Source of the DNA: Diphasiastrum complanatum
Taxonomy: Eukaryota; Streptophyta; Lycopodiopsida; Lycopodiales; Lycopodiaceae
Direction of reading: 5' to 3'
DNA: 64,000 nucleotides
Assembly: GCA_029204225.1 (NCBI GenBank)
Contig: CM055102.1
Coordinates: 41,313,068 to 41,377,067, forward strand
The position numbers were made by a program, and so were the translations under genes. This document shows, in pieces, positions 1 to 11,741 of the stretch. The notes beneath the pieces are model-generated. The model searched no databases and was not told the DNA's origin. It saw only the letters and a list, made by a program, of their open reading frames with translations. Within the stretch, counting starts at the first letter, position 1, and each line of letters begins with the position of its first letter.

Positions 1-501
1 CATAAGTCTGCACAATATTGTCATACTCATCTCTAAGTCTATTTAGGACTACTTGAACAAGTTCAGTGTTCTTAAGAGCATCACTAATACCAGCTAACTC
101 TTGATGAAGATCCTTAACTCTCATGACGTATGATGAAGCACTCTCATCTACTCTCTGATAACTTAGAAATATTTGGTTTCTAAGTGTAAGCAATCTAGAA
201 GTATTTTTTATTTCATAGATTGCTTTTAGAGTATTCCAAGCTTTTTTGGCAGTGGTGCATGTACTGATCTCTCTTAACACTTCATTGGTAACATTCATTT
301 TTATAAAATTGAAGGGCAATTCTGGTTCTTTTGTAAATTCTGTAGCTTCATTAGGTGCAGCAGGTTCTTCTTCAGCTCCACTCACAATATCTATTACATC
401 CTATAGATTCAACAATGATTCATTTTGATCTTCCACATTGCACTAATTGGAAGATGTAATCTCTCACTATGCTCTAAGAAATGTGAACCAGGTGAAGACA
501 T
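1..501 (-). pseudogene. Copia gag remnant (element Cp1)
   Basis: Reading leftwards from an ATG at 501 the protein starts MSSPGSHFLEHSERL. It shifts frame near 430, meets a TAG near 400, then reads through a Copia-type Gag helical domain (AWNTLKAIYEIKNTSRLL, then RVDESASSYVMRVKDLHQEL and ELVQVVLNRLRDEYDNI) to the window edge. This is the UBN2/Copia gag signature, which in intact elements packages element RNA. The protease, integrase and RT would lie left of the window. At least one frameshift and one stop make it non-functional. Leader, primer-binding site and 5' LTR follow in the expected order to the right, so the family and strand call is secure. Confidence 0.85.
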
Positions 502-1265
502 CTTCTTGTGAGAAATTCTAGTAATGATAAAGAATGCAGAAGAAGGATGTTGCTTGCCTATCTCAATCTAGGATCTAACACAGATGTTGATCCACCCTAT
601 GAAATCTAGCAACATATGTGAGAACAAATTCTCAATACAGAAAATCAATCTTTCTTGAATTTGGATCTTGCTTCAGTCACAAAGAAGAAGCACATGCAAG
701 CAAGAAATCTATCTCTCCCACGAGTTTCAATGTACTGAAAAACTCTCTAGGAACTTACTTTCAACTCAAACACCGTAATCTGTGTGAAATGAAAAGTCTA
801 AGACCTCAAAACACTCACTTCTATCCAATCCTACTTGATTGACAGTGAAAATTGATGAAAAATGGTGAAAAGACAGATGTGTGCTCACTTTGGCATATCA
901 CATGGAGTTGAGTAACCCTCTCAAACTCTCTGATTGCCTAAAACTCTTCTAAAAACCAAATGAAATTGATTTAGAAACAAGAGCAACACATTGTACTCTC
1001 CAATACCTATCCAACAAGCTATAGAACATCAAATTTGGATCATTCCTTGAGAAGTAGCACTCATTAATGAGGGCTGATTTCACACGTGTGAGTTCTATGT
1101 CCGTATAAGAGCTCCGCTGGATCAGAGCAGCCTTGATTTGATCCACTTATGATCCACAGATTGCTTGTTTTTCAACGAGTTTGAATCCTTCTCCAAAATC
1201 CGAGTTCCTGCAAGCAAAAACACTGATGATCTTATGTATACACCCTCACCTCTTCAAAGCATGAA
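502..1265 (-). other. Untranslated leader of Cp1
   Basis: This is the stretch between the primer-binding site and the gag start. No credible coding sequence is seen. It contains one perfect CACACGTGTG palindrome at 1081-1090, a motif that recurs in the other Copia LTRs and leaders of this window. Confidence 0.6.
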
Positions 1266-1277
1266 GCTCTGATACCA
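1266..1277 (-). other. Primer-binding site, initiator Met tRNA type
   Basis: On the minus strand this reads TGGTATCAGAGC, the plant initiator-methionine tRNA 3'-end complement used by most Copia and many chromovirus elements. It abuts the LTR end (TTCACA) with no spacer. It sets the strand and the 5' end of Cp1. Confidence 0.9.
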
Positions 1278-1895
1278 TGTGAAGTTTTTAGCATGTGTGA
1301 ACTTCACCACACACCCTACAGGATCTTACTGAGCGGTGTTCTGATTGCACAAGATTGATCTAAGAACAGTATGCTTGAAAAAATCTAAGGCAAGAGCACA
1401 ATGGCATGCATCTGATGAAAAAAAAGAGAATGAGTCCAAAACACAACATCTCAATATTCACAATATGGCAAAACATGTCCAACTTTCCCTACATGAGAGA
1501 GACTCGAATTCCTATAGTGGAGTTGCATGGAAAGTCCACTTAAGTGAACTAATTCACCTACCAAAGATCCACATGTGTAATTTCATGCATGTATGGTGCA
1601 TGTACTGCATGTCAACTCATAAAATTGCCTAGCCATGTGTGGATCACAGAAACTACTTTGCATTGTTGCATGCACTGATTGCATGTGGCTTGCATGCATA
1701 TAGTAAGACTTTGCATGCTATCAAAACATCTGCATGTCATTACAATTGAACCTATCTAACTCAAATCCGAGCTACACTAGAAGGATATGTGCTCAATTCA
1801 CACTCCTTATATGTACAACATGGAAATCTAGTGAAATTATCATGGACATGACCCCAAACTCGAGATAGGAAGATAATATTTTAATAATCTTCACA
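1278..1895 (-). mobile_element. 5' LTR of Cp1
   Basis: The LTR is 618 bp. It begins next to the PBS and is bounded by a perfect 7-bp terminal inverted repeat (TGTGAAG at 1278, CTTCACA at 1889-1895), the canonical TG..CA form. Between about 1400 and 1740 it holds a dense cluster of TGCATG/CATGCA words. The partner LTR and target-site duplication are outside the window, so the right end rests on the inverted repeat alone. Confidence 0.65.
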
Positions 1896-2871
1896 ATTTG
1901 ACCTAGTAGAGCTTGTTGTTTTTTTTTTAAATTTCTTGCCTGGTCATAATGCCCTACCCAGGCAACTTGCCTAGGCAAGGCTTTAGGCTTTACTAATAGA
2001 TATGACTATGAAAGTTGATTACCATATGGAAGTTTTAAATGTTGTGCGGTTATAACTCGAGAGAGCCTAACTTTGATATTTGATGAAAGATTAACACAAC
2101 TATGGGGGACCCTCCAAGGTCGTTCCCACTGGGGAAAGGTGTTCGGCCGAGGTGGTAACCCAAGGCAGAAGGCCCTTCCGATAGTGGAACAACCAAGGAG
2201 GTGGACCTTCTCTAATGTGGAAACAATTTTTACCTTTTATTTAACTTTTTTTTGCCATAATTTTTTTCTTACATGCACCTTCTAGGCAGAAGGTCCACAT
2301 AAAAAAAAAAGCATAGTCTGTTTACATGCACCTCTGACAATAAAAATGGATTCTACACAAGGAGGTGGCTCCATTTTTTAATAAAAAGTAACAAAGTGAT
2401 TTTAAAGTTATGATTAAATTTTTAGATGGTGGGCTAGGACAAGCTTCTAGAAAATAGTCTATATGGAGAGTTGTTGGAGACTACACTTCATTGTTGCTAT
2501 GTGGCAAACTAATTGGCATTCTTGGCCACTCAAAGGCAACTCAAGCACATTTTTTGACACCAATTAGTTGGAAAGTTTACTTGCCACCAACAATGAAAGA
2601 TGAATGAGCCAATCATTTACAACAAATTCTAATGGACCAATCACAAAGGCAGTTGCTCTCTTAGTAATTACCATATTTCCATCTACATCAACTTGGTAAT
2701 GGGCATGATGTTTGAGATGCTAGGGACATAGATAGGAGAAAAGGGCCCATCAAACTAAAAGTTTGGTAGTCAAAGTTGAAGTTTGACCAAGTATTGCATG
2801 TGAATGGAATATGAAAGTGTAATATGAAGCCTAAAATTTGAATTTTAGTCAAAATGAAAAGAAATTCTCCA
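1896..2871. other. No gene seen
   Basis: AT-rich sequence without a supported coding frame. A short GC-richer block (about 2100-2220) is not recognised. From about 2820 the sequence leads into the tandem repeat. Confidence 0.5.
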
Positions 2872-3402
2872 AAGTAAAGAATTGCATGTCAATGACATTT
2901 CCATTGATATTTTAAAGTGCTCTCTATAGACTGTAAAGCCAAAATTTGAGGCATAAAATCACTTTTCCAAGATTTGTGAATATTTGAAAAAGTCAATTGA
3001 AAGAGCATTTTAAATGAGTTTCTTTTGTTAGGTTTGACTGAAATATCTGAAGTAAAGAATTGCATGTCAATGACATTTCCATTTCTATAGACTATAAAGC
3101 CAACATTTGAGGCTCTGGATAAAGCATAAAATCACTTTTCCAAGATTTGTGAATATTTGACAAAGTCAATTGAAAGAGCAATTTAAATGAGTTTCTTTTG
3201 TTAGCTTTGACTGAAATTTTCCGAAGTAAAGAATTGCATGTCAATGACATTTCCATTGATATTTTAACGTGCTCTACAGACTATAAAGCCAAAATTTGAG
3301 GTTCTAGGTAAAGCATAAAATCACTTTTCCAAGATTTGTGAATATTTGACAAAGTCAATTGAAAGAGCATTTTAAATGAGTTTCTTTTGTTAGCTTTGAC
3401 AA
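2872..3402 (+). repeat. Diverged tandem triplication, about 175 bp per unit
   Basis: Three head-to-tail copies start at about 2872, 3050 and 3224, each with AAGTAAAGAATTGCATGTCA and, later, AAGATTTGTGAATATTTGA. Spacing is 178 and 174 bp. The middle copy lacks the segment around GATATTTTAA and the first lacks a short segment after TTTGAGG, so the copies have separate indels and the duplication is not very recent. No coding capacity. From 3403 to 3894 nothing is recognised. Confidence 0.85.
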
Positions 3403-3894
3403 AAATATGCGCTTCCTTTCCTCGAAACAAATTTTGAAATACAATTTTGAGGGAAAAAAGATTAGTTTTTTCAACAATTGGATGCTTATTTTAACTTTGA
3501 ATTTGCACGTGTATGGCACAACTTATCATTCAAAGATCCACTTGTAATAAAAAAATGTTAATTTGCAAGGTAACAAGTTTTTTTTGGTCAAAATGCCTTT
3601 TTTTTTTTTTTAAACTCGTCAATCTACAAGGTAAGAGCAAGTTCTCATGGACATTAAAAACTCAAAGACGCTTAGAGTGGACTAGAAGTTGCTAACTATT
3701 AGATTATCAACCTCATCATATTCCTTCAACCCTAGTATCTTCTACTCCACCAAGAGTTGGACATGCCTCTCTATGGTAGCACTTGTTACAAAGAGAAATG
3801 GAAGCTTGTTGAGCACGAAATGCCTTGTCATTTTAAGATGAGTTTTACATCTTCTAATCGAGAGATAGATTCCTTTCTAGATGATGCTGGCTTG

Positions 3895-5700
3895 CTATTC
3901 CAAGCAAAAAACTATATGAAGATAAATGATCTTTTCTATTAATCTAACTTTTGCATGAAGAATACAAATATGCACATTTTTCAAGGGAATAGACAGCACA
4001 GACTTCCAGTTTGGATATGCATATTCTCTAGTAATTCCTATACTCCTAGTAACATCTTTTGCCATTCTCATGTAGTAAAAAGAAGGGTGTTTAGATGTAG
4101 CACCGTGAGAGACATTATACATGCATTTCAATGTTTTCAAATCACCTGCTAAGTGCCATTCAACATTGAAGTCTCCAACTTCTGGAACATTGAGTAAGCC
4201 TCCATCGATATGGTCCTTGATGATCCTAGGGTAAGATGTCCTAGAGAATATTCATGCTAATATATCATGATCCTCCTTCAACACTTGTCCAAAGAACTAA
4301 TCAAACTTAGTTTACTATGAATTAATACTATCCACTGAATCTAATGTAATAATGAAAATAATCACTTAAAACACTACCAACCACCATATATCATTTTCAG
4401 ACTGGACATTGAATCTGAATTCTTCTTGGTCCACTGTTTATGATAGTGCACCATTTATGAGAGTTATACTAACCCTCTCACAATTTCTCGCTCATCTAAC
4501 TTAAGTACTATGATTATTTAGTCATTCACCTTTTCAAAGATTATATCATAGAATGTGACGATGTGTTTCAGCAAGTAATTTAGATCAACAAATAAGTTGT
4601 TTGAGGAATTATAGGATATTTATCTTCCATCAGTTTCATACACCTCCTCAATATGAAATGGAGTACCAATGATCTTATGCATACCTATGTTTAATGTATC
4701 CCTCTCTTTCTTCAAGTGATATGACATTGGGATTGGGACTTTCTAATTCGAACTTGCTTAAAAGCCTCTCTAATAAGTTTAAATATTGTTGCATATGCAT
4801 CCCTGCTAATACCTGCATCAAGCACCCTAAACTATAGTCTCATCTAAAAAATGTTGAATGTCCACCATCAAAGACTCTGTTATTTTGCACTTTACATTTG
4901 AACTCCTATTGTTCTCATCATGATACACTCAGTGGATTTGCCTATCAATATTGAGCCCAACGACATTCCAAGTGAAGCATTGTCTTTGATATTCCGAGGA
5001 GCTACGAATGCATATCTACAAAAAAAAAATAGTTAGCAGAATATCACCATAGCTGAAATAAATCCATATGTCATTGATTAAGTTACAAAAATCAAAATAT
5101 GCTTACTTGAATGCATGAATCCTTCTATTTCGATAACCTCCTTTTGAAAGCGTTTGAATATCCTTGCAACTTTGTCACTTTTGATTCTTATTTCCAGCCT
5201 TCTTCTTAGCCAATTCCACATCCTTTGGTAATTGCAAGTTTGCAATTCAAATAGATTGTAAGATTGATTGTATTTGCTCTAGTTTTGATTTGATATCAAT
5301 TGTTATCTTATGTAATGATTCATTATTTCTTTTAAGTTGTTTATTTTCCTCTAAGGTCTTTTGGAGAAGACAATCCTTATTCTGACAATAAGAGGATATC
5401 CATATTAACTCACATTCTAAAAGTTGAATTTTCTTCATATAACACTGCTTTCCACGGTTCTTCAATCTCTCACAATATCTTAGTAATCCAGTATGCCCAT
5501 TGCATATCCATGTAACTAGATGAGTTATTGAAGAAAATGTGGGATGAGTCAAAGTGCTTGGATCTTGAGGATATAATGTTCCATCTGTCCACAAATCCAA
5601 GTTCTTCTTTTCTTTTGCCCTATAACGAGAACGATCCTCATCAGATATTTGAATTCATTTGCCTCCTCTTCTCTGCAAAGGTGCCAAATTAGTAGGGATA
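3895..5700 (-). pseudogene. Decayed intron-containing gene of unknown family
   Basis: Minus-strand fragments of coding sequence, in order: a 5' part (5700-5250) with SDEDRSRYRAKEKKNLDL, then LTHPTFSSITHLVTWICNGH, then a lysine/glutamate-rich likely coiled coil; a piece with LPKDVELAKKKAGNKNQK and GGYRNRRIHAFK; a 91-nt intron (GTAAGC at 5106, T-tract and TGTAG ending at 5016); a piece with NASLGMSLGSILIGKSTE; then DAYATIFKLIREAFKQVRI, VDLNYLLKHIVTFYDII and, near 4140, VEWHLAGDLKTLKCMYN followed by SIPLKNVHICILHAKVRL. The reading frame is kept exactly across the intron. Several stops and frameshifts show it is dead. I do not recognise the family. A DNA-transposon protein or a host gene are both possible. 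Confidence 0.6.
5016..5106 (-). other. Spliceosomal intron inside the decayed gene
   Basis: The donor GTAAGC and the acceptor, a run of T followed by GTAG, bound 91 nt. Joining the flanks gives HAF-K-YAFVAPRNIKDN with no frame change. The intron length is typical for plants. Confidence 0.65.
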
Positions 5701-7049
5701 TCCAAATGTAGATGATACAATGTCGTCATTAGAAAAAATGATAAAGTAATCAGATGCATCAAAGTACTAAAAACAAATTTTTCAAAACAAAACGAAATAC
5801 TCATCTTTTATTATATTATATACTCTGTACCATCAATCCATTCTCCATGCTTTTCTACTTGATTCAAATTTGGAGACAACGCTCATATTTTCATTCCAGT
5901 AGGTAGTTGGCGCTCATATTTGAAAATGGTGCTCATATTTTCATTCCAATGTGAAGATGGCATTCATATTTGGAGATGGCGCTCATATTTTCATTCCACT
6001 AGAGGGAATGCATATTCACACAGTTTGCTTATTTCTCTGATTCAAATTTGGGGATGGCGGTCATATTTTAGATCTAATGAGAAGATTTCCCTCTTCATAA
6101 CCAATGGAGGAAATGTATTTTCGAATTTAGACAAGTTAGAATGTGAACAGTTTAGAGTTCTTAACTATGACTATAGACACTATGGTTAGATCATTGGGAG
6201 TTGGGGAGGCCTCGGGAGTGGTGGGGGCAAGCAAAGAAACAATATTATTATTATTTTTATTTTGATATCTACATAACATGAATCAACTGATCAGAACAAA
6301 ATGAAATGATGCATTCAAAACTATACGACATGACTCATATTTCTAGAACAATAAACATATAATGATTAAGATTACAAGTCTGAATGCAGATAGAGTCGCG
6401 TTCTTCCTAAATCAGTACTCTGAAACTGAGAGAAAGAACGAATTATTGCATTCAAATGTTCTGACCAAAATGAATCAATAATCATTATCATGTTGTTATT
6501 CTGATCTGAAGTATATATCTATTATCTACATTGGCAGATGTAAGTAAGAGCAGTCGATGTCTGAGATTGTGGAGAGAAGGGCAGATAACTCGTACCACTT
6601 TCCTCCTTGTATGCAGGCACCAAGGCCACCTTGGACCGCAAGTTACATTCTTGCGGCACCTTGTGATGACTTCAAATATATGTACTTTACAAATAGGATT
6701 AAGGCAATATGTGTTGTTAGCAGTCGCCAAATCTTTGAGTCAACTTTTAGAGTTGGCATGCGACTTAGTCGATGAAGTCGAATGAGTTGATGAGTGATTT
6801 AGTCGATGAAGTCGGATGAGTTGTGATATAGCTGACAAAGTCGGATGAGTCGACATAATTCTGTCACCGATTCCTTTATATTTTTGCAGAGTGTGCGACT
6901 GTACAAGTATTTACATACAGCGAATGAATGGATCCAGATAAGGGATGGAGAGGATAGAAATCCAACACAAGTCAACATATAGCAACCAAAGTAATCACAT
7001 TAACATGACATAAAGATGTAGAGATTAGGATCTAAAACTATTCTTACCA
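5701..7049. other. Unassigned stretch, probably including the 5' LTR of Copia element Cp2
   Basis: No gene is supported. From 5880 to 6065 a short word (GCGCTCATATTTTCATTCCA) recurs about five times at irregular 20-50 bp spacing. From 6770 to 6860 GTCGATGAAGTCG and GTCGGATGAGT recur. The last bases before the primer-binding site end in CA at 7049, so an LTR of Cp2 must end here. Its left boundary could not be fixed because no second copy exists in the window. Confidence 0.45.
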
Positions 7050-7061
7050 TGGTATCAGAGC
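7050..7061 (+). other. Primer-binding site of Cp2
   Basis: TGGTATCAGAGC directly follows CA. It lies about 600 bp upstream of the gag start at 7660, as expected for a Copia element; the leader between them has no supported ORF. Confidence 0.85.
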
Positions 7062-7659
7062 TTTGTTGCAGGCTATATTTGGAAGAGCATCCATTTCTAG
7101 TGAGTGATTTGGAGGTGTCATCAATTCTAGAGTGTGCTAGAGCGACTCCTTGTCAAAATCAATCATTTTCAAGTGTAGAATGGGGATTTTGTAATCCAAA
7201 ACTCGATTTAGGTCAAAACACGTCTAGTAGGCCAATTTCCCTCCCTAATTGTTGGATTGTGGCGAGTTTTCATTCATAAAAAAGGTTTTAGAATATTCTT
7301 TAAGATTCTATATCAAGTTTCTAGCTTTTGCATATAGAATGTGAATGATTCAATTTGTGTAATTTTGTGGAAACCCTAAAATTGATAGAATCTCTTGTGT
7401 TTGAATTTGTTAGACTTCTCAAAAGTATGTTTCAATCTTAAAGAGTGCAAAAGTTCATGATATTGTAAGTTGATCATTTGTTGATGATCAACTGTCATCA
7501 ATTCTATGTGTTGGATTTGCTACTTTGTGTGCAAGAAAGAGATGTGAGAGGTTCCATATCTTTGAAATTTCTTCTTTAATTCATTTTTTGACTTTCAAGA
7601 GAGTGCTAAGTGCATTCATTTTGAATGATTTCAAAGAGAAGATCGAATTATTGCAACAT

Positions 7660-9452
7660 GGCTACAAATGGAGGCTTCATGTTGGAAAGCAATGATAGGC
7701 TTACCTCAAGCAACTATTCAGCTTGGAAGGTGAGAATGGAGTCTCTCCTTGAGATGAATGAGTTGATAGACTCTTGTTGTAGGTCTGGAGGAAAGACCTT
7801 TGGCACCTCAAGAACAATTGAGGTATGATAGGAGGGAAAAGAAAGCTCTTCATGTGAACAATATGAATGTGACTAATGAACTTCTCAAGGAAGTTGGTAA
7901 GTATACTACATCTAGTGAGGCTTGGGAATCTCTAAAGAAGGTTTATGAGTCCAAGTCTACATCAAGGGATCTAATCCTTAGGAGACAAATCTTTCAAAGT
8001 TTTCAAAAGAAGGATGAAAGTGCTCATGCATTTGTTTTGAGGGTTAAAGCATTCAATGATGAGTTAGCATGTATTGATGAAAACATTAAGGAGATAGAAC
8101 TTGTTCAAGTAGTTTTAATGGCTTGTTGGATGGTCATGCTAATCTTGTTTAAAGTTTTGCTAGTCAAACGACATTGCCAAGTATGGAGGAATTGCAAGAA
8201 ATCTTGGCAAATGAGGAGTTCAGGCTTATATCAAGAGGAGGATCTACTTCCATATCTCAAGTTGGAGAGGAGAAAGCTATGTTCTCAAAGAGCAAGTTCA
8301 AGTGGTTTAAAGAGCAAGATAAAAGTGAGGCTTCTACTTTTGTTGGCAAGAAGAAAGATAGTGTTTTTATTGTGGAGTCAAAGGACATTTTGCTAGTGAG
8401 TGCTTCAAGAAGAAAAAGGATCAAAGTGAGAAGCAAGGCAATTTCACTTTTGATGAGGATGGTGTTGATGAAAAAAATTCAAGTGATTCTTTTTTTCTGT
8501 CATCTTGTTTTCTAGCCAATGATGGAGATATTGATCCATGGTGGATTGATAGTGCATAATGACATGTCACGAAGAGTACTTCACTTCTTTGGTGCTTTAT
8601 GAAGGAGAGAAAAATGACATCAACATGGCCAATGCTGGTAAAGGTGTTATCAAGGGCCTTGCTATCATCTAGTTCAAAGAGGTTTGTGGGGCACATGGGA
8701 TCGAGAGGAAAGTTTCAAACTCCAAGGTTCTACATGGTGTGGAAGAGAGGAAGATCAATCTTTTTGAAAGAGCTAAATTCATGTGGGTGAATGCAAATCT
8801 TCCTAAGTCATTTTGGGGTGAAGCTTTGATGTGTGATAACTTTGTTTTCCATAGGTACTCAAATGAAGACTTGGATGGTAAGAGTTCATTTGAGGTCCTT
8901 TTTGGTAAGAAGCTAAGCTTGGAGCATTTGAATATCTATGGTAGTACTTGCTACGTCAACTCATCTTTTGGATTCTTGAAGGGAATATTTGCTGGCTATA
9001 GTGAAGTAAGGAACACTTTTAGGGTTTACATTCCTAAGTCAAAGAAAGTTCACATTTATAAGGATGTTGTCTTTGAAGAGGAGATTGTGGATAAGCTTGA
9101 TGTTGTTGATCAATCTAACATTTTTGGTGGTGATGAAGATGGTCTTTGGATGGTGATGGTGGAGATATCTTTCCAAGTCACGTACTAATAAAATCCTCAA
9201 GTGAAAGACAAAAGCCATCTAGGCTTACATATGATGAGAAGGGTAAGCAAGTTGAAGGTACAAAACTTTGCTTTACTCACATGTTTCGGTTTATCTTCTT
9301 ATGTAGATGATGTTATGCAAGTGGATGGTGGTTTTCATGGAATGGAAGCAACTAATGGATATGGAAAAGATGTCTTGGTCAATGACTTTGATGGTCAAGT
9401 GAAAGATCAAGAGGTTGAAGAAACTATAAGTTTCTATACTTCAAAGCCTTAG
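7660..9452 (+). pseudogene. Decayed Copia gag-pol (element Cp2)
   Basis: Gag starts at 7660 (MATNGGFMLESNDRLTSSNY), shifts frame near 7800 (REKKALHVNNMNVTNELLK) and again near 8120. A complete CX2CX4HX4C zinc knuckle (CFYCGVKGHFASEC) is at 8362-8403. The protease start survives only as DPWWIDS at about 8535 and lacks its glycine. Integrase is reduced to the region around the third catalytic residue (about 8670-8840, GVEERKINLFERAKFMW) and then the post-core part with LNIYGSTCYVNS and FKGIFAGYSE-like residues; the DDE core between is deleted. RT and RNase H are missing and no 3' LTR is seen. The Gag resembles that of the intact element at 61069, so it is a cousin of that family. Confidence 0.85.
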
Positions 9453-9572
9453 CATTCATTTTACATTCAGTATGCTATAGTGTTATAGAGTGTGATAGTG
9501 CATGTTCTTCTTCCGCCTCCTTTGGTGATTGCTTATGGTGAATGCTTGATGTTGCATATCTGATTACTGACA

Positions 9573-9584
9573 TGGTATTAGAGC
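9573..9584 (+). other. Primer-binding site variant of element Cp3
   Basis: TGGTATTAGAGC differs by one base from the initiator-Met type and sits between the remains of Cp2 and the gag of Cp3. Only about 120 bp separate it from Cp2, so its LTR is probably truncated. The stretch 9585-10520 is leader with two sets of tandem repeats. Confidence 0.6.
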
Positions 9585-9758
9585 TGCGATAGTCCTACGT
9601 GCCTGATCAATGGATACAGCTTGTCACAAGCTCTGCAATGAAGTGAGAAAGTCCTTCACAGGAGGTGAAAGCTTGGAGAGACAAAAATGGTTGGAAGAAA
9701 TCCTTCTTTGGTGTATTTTGTAGTTTTGAAGCTCAGAATCATCAGTGGAGAACGAAGA

Positions 9759-9939
9759 CACAGTCCCGAAGGCATCAGAAAGGCCATGGAAGCATCAAAC
9801 AGATTGAAAATCTGTTGAGTGGAGATTTTTACAATACTTCCTAGTTGGCACAGTCCCAAAGGCATCATAGGCCAGGGCAGCATCAGACAGATTGAAAATC
9901 TGTTGAGTGGGGGAGATTTTCACAATACTTCCTATTTGT
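9759..9939 (+). repeat. Tandem duplication, about 90 bp, in the Cp3 leader
   Basis: Two copies (about 9759-9847 and 9848-9939) share CACAGTCCC(G/A)AAGGCATCA, GATTGAAAATCTGTTGAGTG and CAATACTTCCTA. Small substitutions and a 3-base length difference separate them. Confidence 0.8.
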
Positions 9940-10195
9940 TGTGAAAAGTGCCATTTGTGCGAGAGGTTTGCCAAGAAATCTCTCATTTGTTTGTGGGGTA
10001 TCGCATATCACACTAGATAGTGTCTAGTACTGCCATTCAGAGTTAGGAGGCTTCATACTTTTCACATTATTTATCTTTGTCTTTTGAACGATCACACATT
10101 TCAAAATCTTTGCAAAGAGGAGACGGCGTAGCCGCCGTGCCAAAGTGGAAAATCTAGAATTTTCCCTCTGAAAGTTCTTATATTCCCTCTACTTT

Positions 10196-10452
10196 TCATC
10201 TTGTCCATACCAATATCGGATCGACGTGCCAGGGGTAAAGAAAACCAAGAGTAGACGTACATTTGCGCATCATACCAATATTGCATATCAGTACCAATAT
10301 CAAATTGACGCACCAAAGGTAAAGAAAACCCAGAGCAGTCGTACATCCATGCGTCACATGGATATCACATATCTGTACCAATATCAGATCCACACACGTG
10401 AGCTAAAGAGAATCCTGAGCAGTCGTACACTCGCGCGTCGTATCGATATCAG
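10196..10452 (+). repeat. Three 84-bp tandem repeats in the Cp3 leader
   Basis: The word GTAAAG/CTAAAG recurs at exactly 84-bp spacing (ending 10240, 10324 and 10408), within units that also carry TACCAATATC and CGTACA. As 84 is divisible by three, the plus strand stays open through all copies and reads 28-residue repeats around YQYQID and KKTxSSRT. It lies upstream of the gag start, so coding is doubtful. Confidence 0.8.
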
Positions 10453-10520
10453 GTGTACAACCAAAAATATACAGTTCTGTGGTGTGATAAATTTTGTGAT
10501 CCAGACTCATCTATCCAGTA

Positions 10521-11175
10521 ATGGCAACTCTAAGCGAGAGTTTCCTTAATGAGTCAAGCAAATTGGAAGGAGCTGGCAACTATGCAGTTTGGAAATTCAA
10601 ATTGAAAAATATTTTGATGGAAAAGGAGCTATGAGAGATCATGACAGGTCAAGAGACAAGGCCAATGATTGAAAAAGATCAATGGGCATTTGATAGGAGA
10701 AAACAGAAAGCACAAAATGTCATCAACTTATCAGTTAGAAATGCAATGATTCCCTACATTTCAGATTCAAAAGGACCAAAAGAAACATGGGATATGTTGA
10801 AGGCATTGTTTGAGACCACAAACACATTTAAAGTGCTATTCCTGAAGACGAAGTTGCACACATTACGAATGGATGATGGTGCAACCATTGTCGATCACCT
10901 ATTGAAGGTAAAGGAGATCCGTGATCAATTAGTCGACGTTGGAGAGCAAGTTCAGGATCGTGAGATTGTGCAATTGACATTGAATAGTTTGAGTGAGTCA
11001 CATCAAATGTTTGTGCAAGTATAGCCACACGGGAAAATCTTCCAACCTATGAAGAGTTAGGTGGATTGCTTTTGCAGGAAGAACAACGTCAAGAGAACTT
11101 GAGTCATCGCAATAGGGGATTTGATCAAGCTCTTGCAATATCAGAGTCTCCCCAACTGGGCTCAACTTTGGAATG
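10521..11175 (+). pseudogene. Copia gag remnant (element Cp3)
   Basis: The frame opens with MATLSESFLNESSKLEGAGN at 10521, has an in-frame TGA at 10632-10634, then continues in the same frame (FDRRKQKAQNVINLSVRNAM, KETWDMLKALFETTN, IVDHLLKVKEIRDQLVDVGE) to a TAG at 11022-11024. A one-base shift restores THRE-type residues and EELGGLLLQEEQRQENLSH to about 11175. This is the Gag of a second Copia lineage, more diverged than Cp2. No protease, integrase or RT follows; the sequence to 11335 is non-coding. Confidence 0.85.
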
Positions 11176-11334
11176 AGCAATACAGATCTCATTCTTTAGA
11201 AAATGTCTAAGATAGTGGCCAAGTCCACTACCCCTCTGGAACAAGAAAGCATGTTGTTTGTAACCACTTTATCTCGCAGCAAAGTCATCAATTACGAGTG
11301 CATCTTGCAATAAAAAATAAGTTTAAAAAAAAAT

Positions 11335-11700
11335 TCAACAGCTAACAACATTCTTAGACAAGGAAGTTAAAACACTTACACATTCTTTATCATCAACAAC
11401 AACTAGATCCAGATGATCAATATTATGACCACCTATTGAAGAAGAATCATCTGTGAAATGCATTAATGATGGACAGGAGAAGCCCATTTGGTTAAAATGC
11501 CATGAATTCCTCATCAGATGGTATGCTTCGTCCATGCTCAACAAAATTTGACAAAGCTTTCATCAAGCATTCTTCACCGGTCATTCTCATCATCATAATA
11601 AAAATTAGAGCCTTTTCTTTGAAGATTCGTTTTTGCTCGCTATACATGCCAAGTGAGTTACGATTATGCCTAAAGATTTCCAACTACTATACAGGGATGC
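11335..11700 (-). pseudogene. Short minus-strand coding-like fragment, unknown
   Basis: Two overlapping minus-strand frames read EIFRHNRNSLGMYSEQKRI to IPSDEEFMAF (11683-11492) and then GFSCPSLMHFTDDSSSIGG to LTSLSKNVVSC (11544-11335). The composition looks protein-like, and one frameshift would join them. The family is not recognised and it could be chance. Confidence 0.25.
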
Positions 11701-11741
11701 GGGATAGATACTCCAAATTACACATGGCTCAGCCATCTACT

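Noticed and set aside
7371-7378. Telomere-like AAACCCTA
   Set aside because: Single occurrence with no tandem array.
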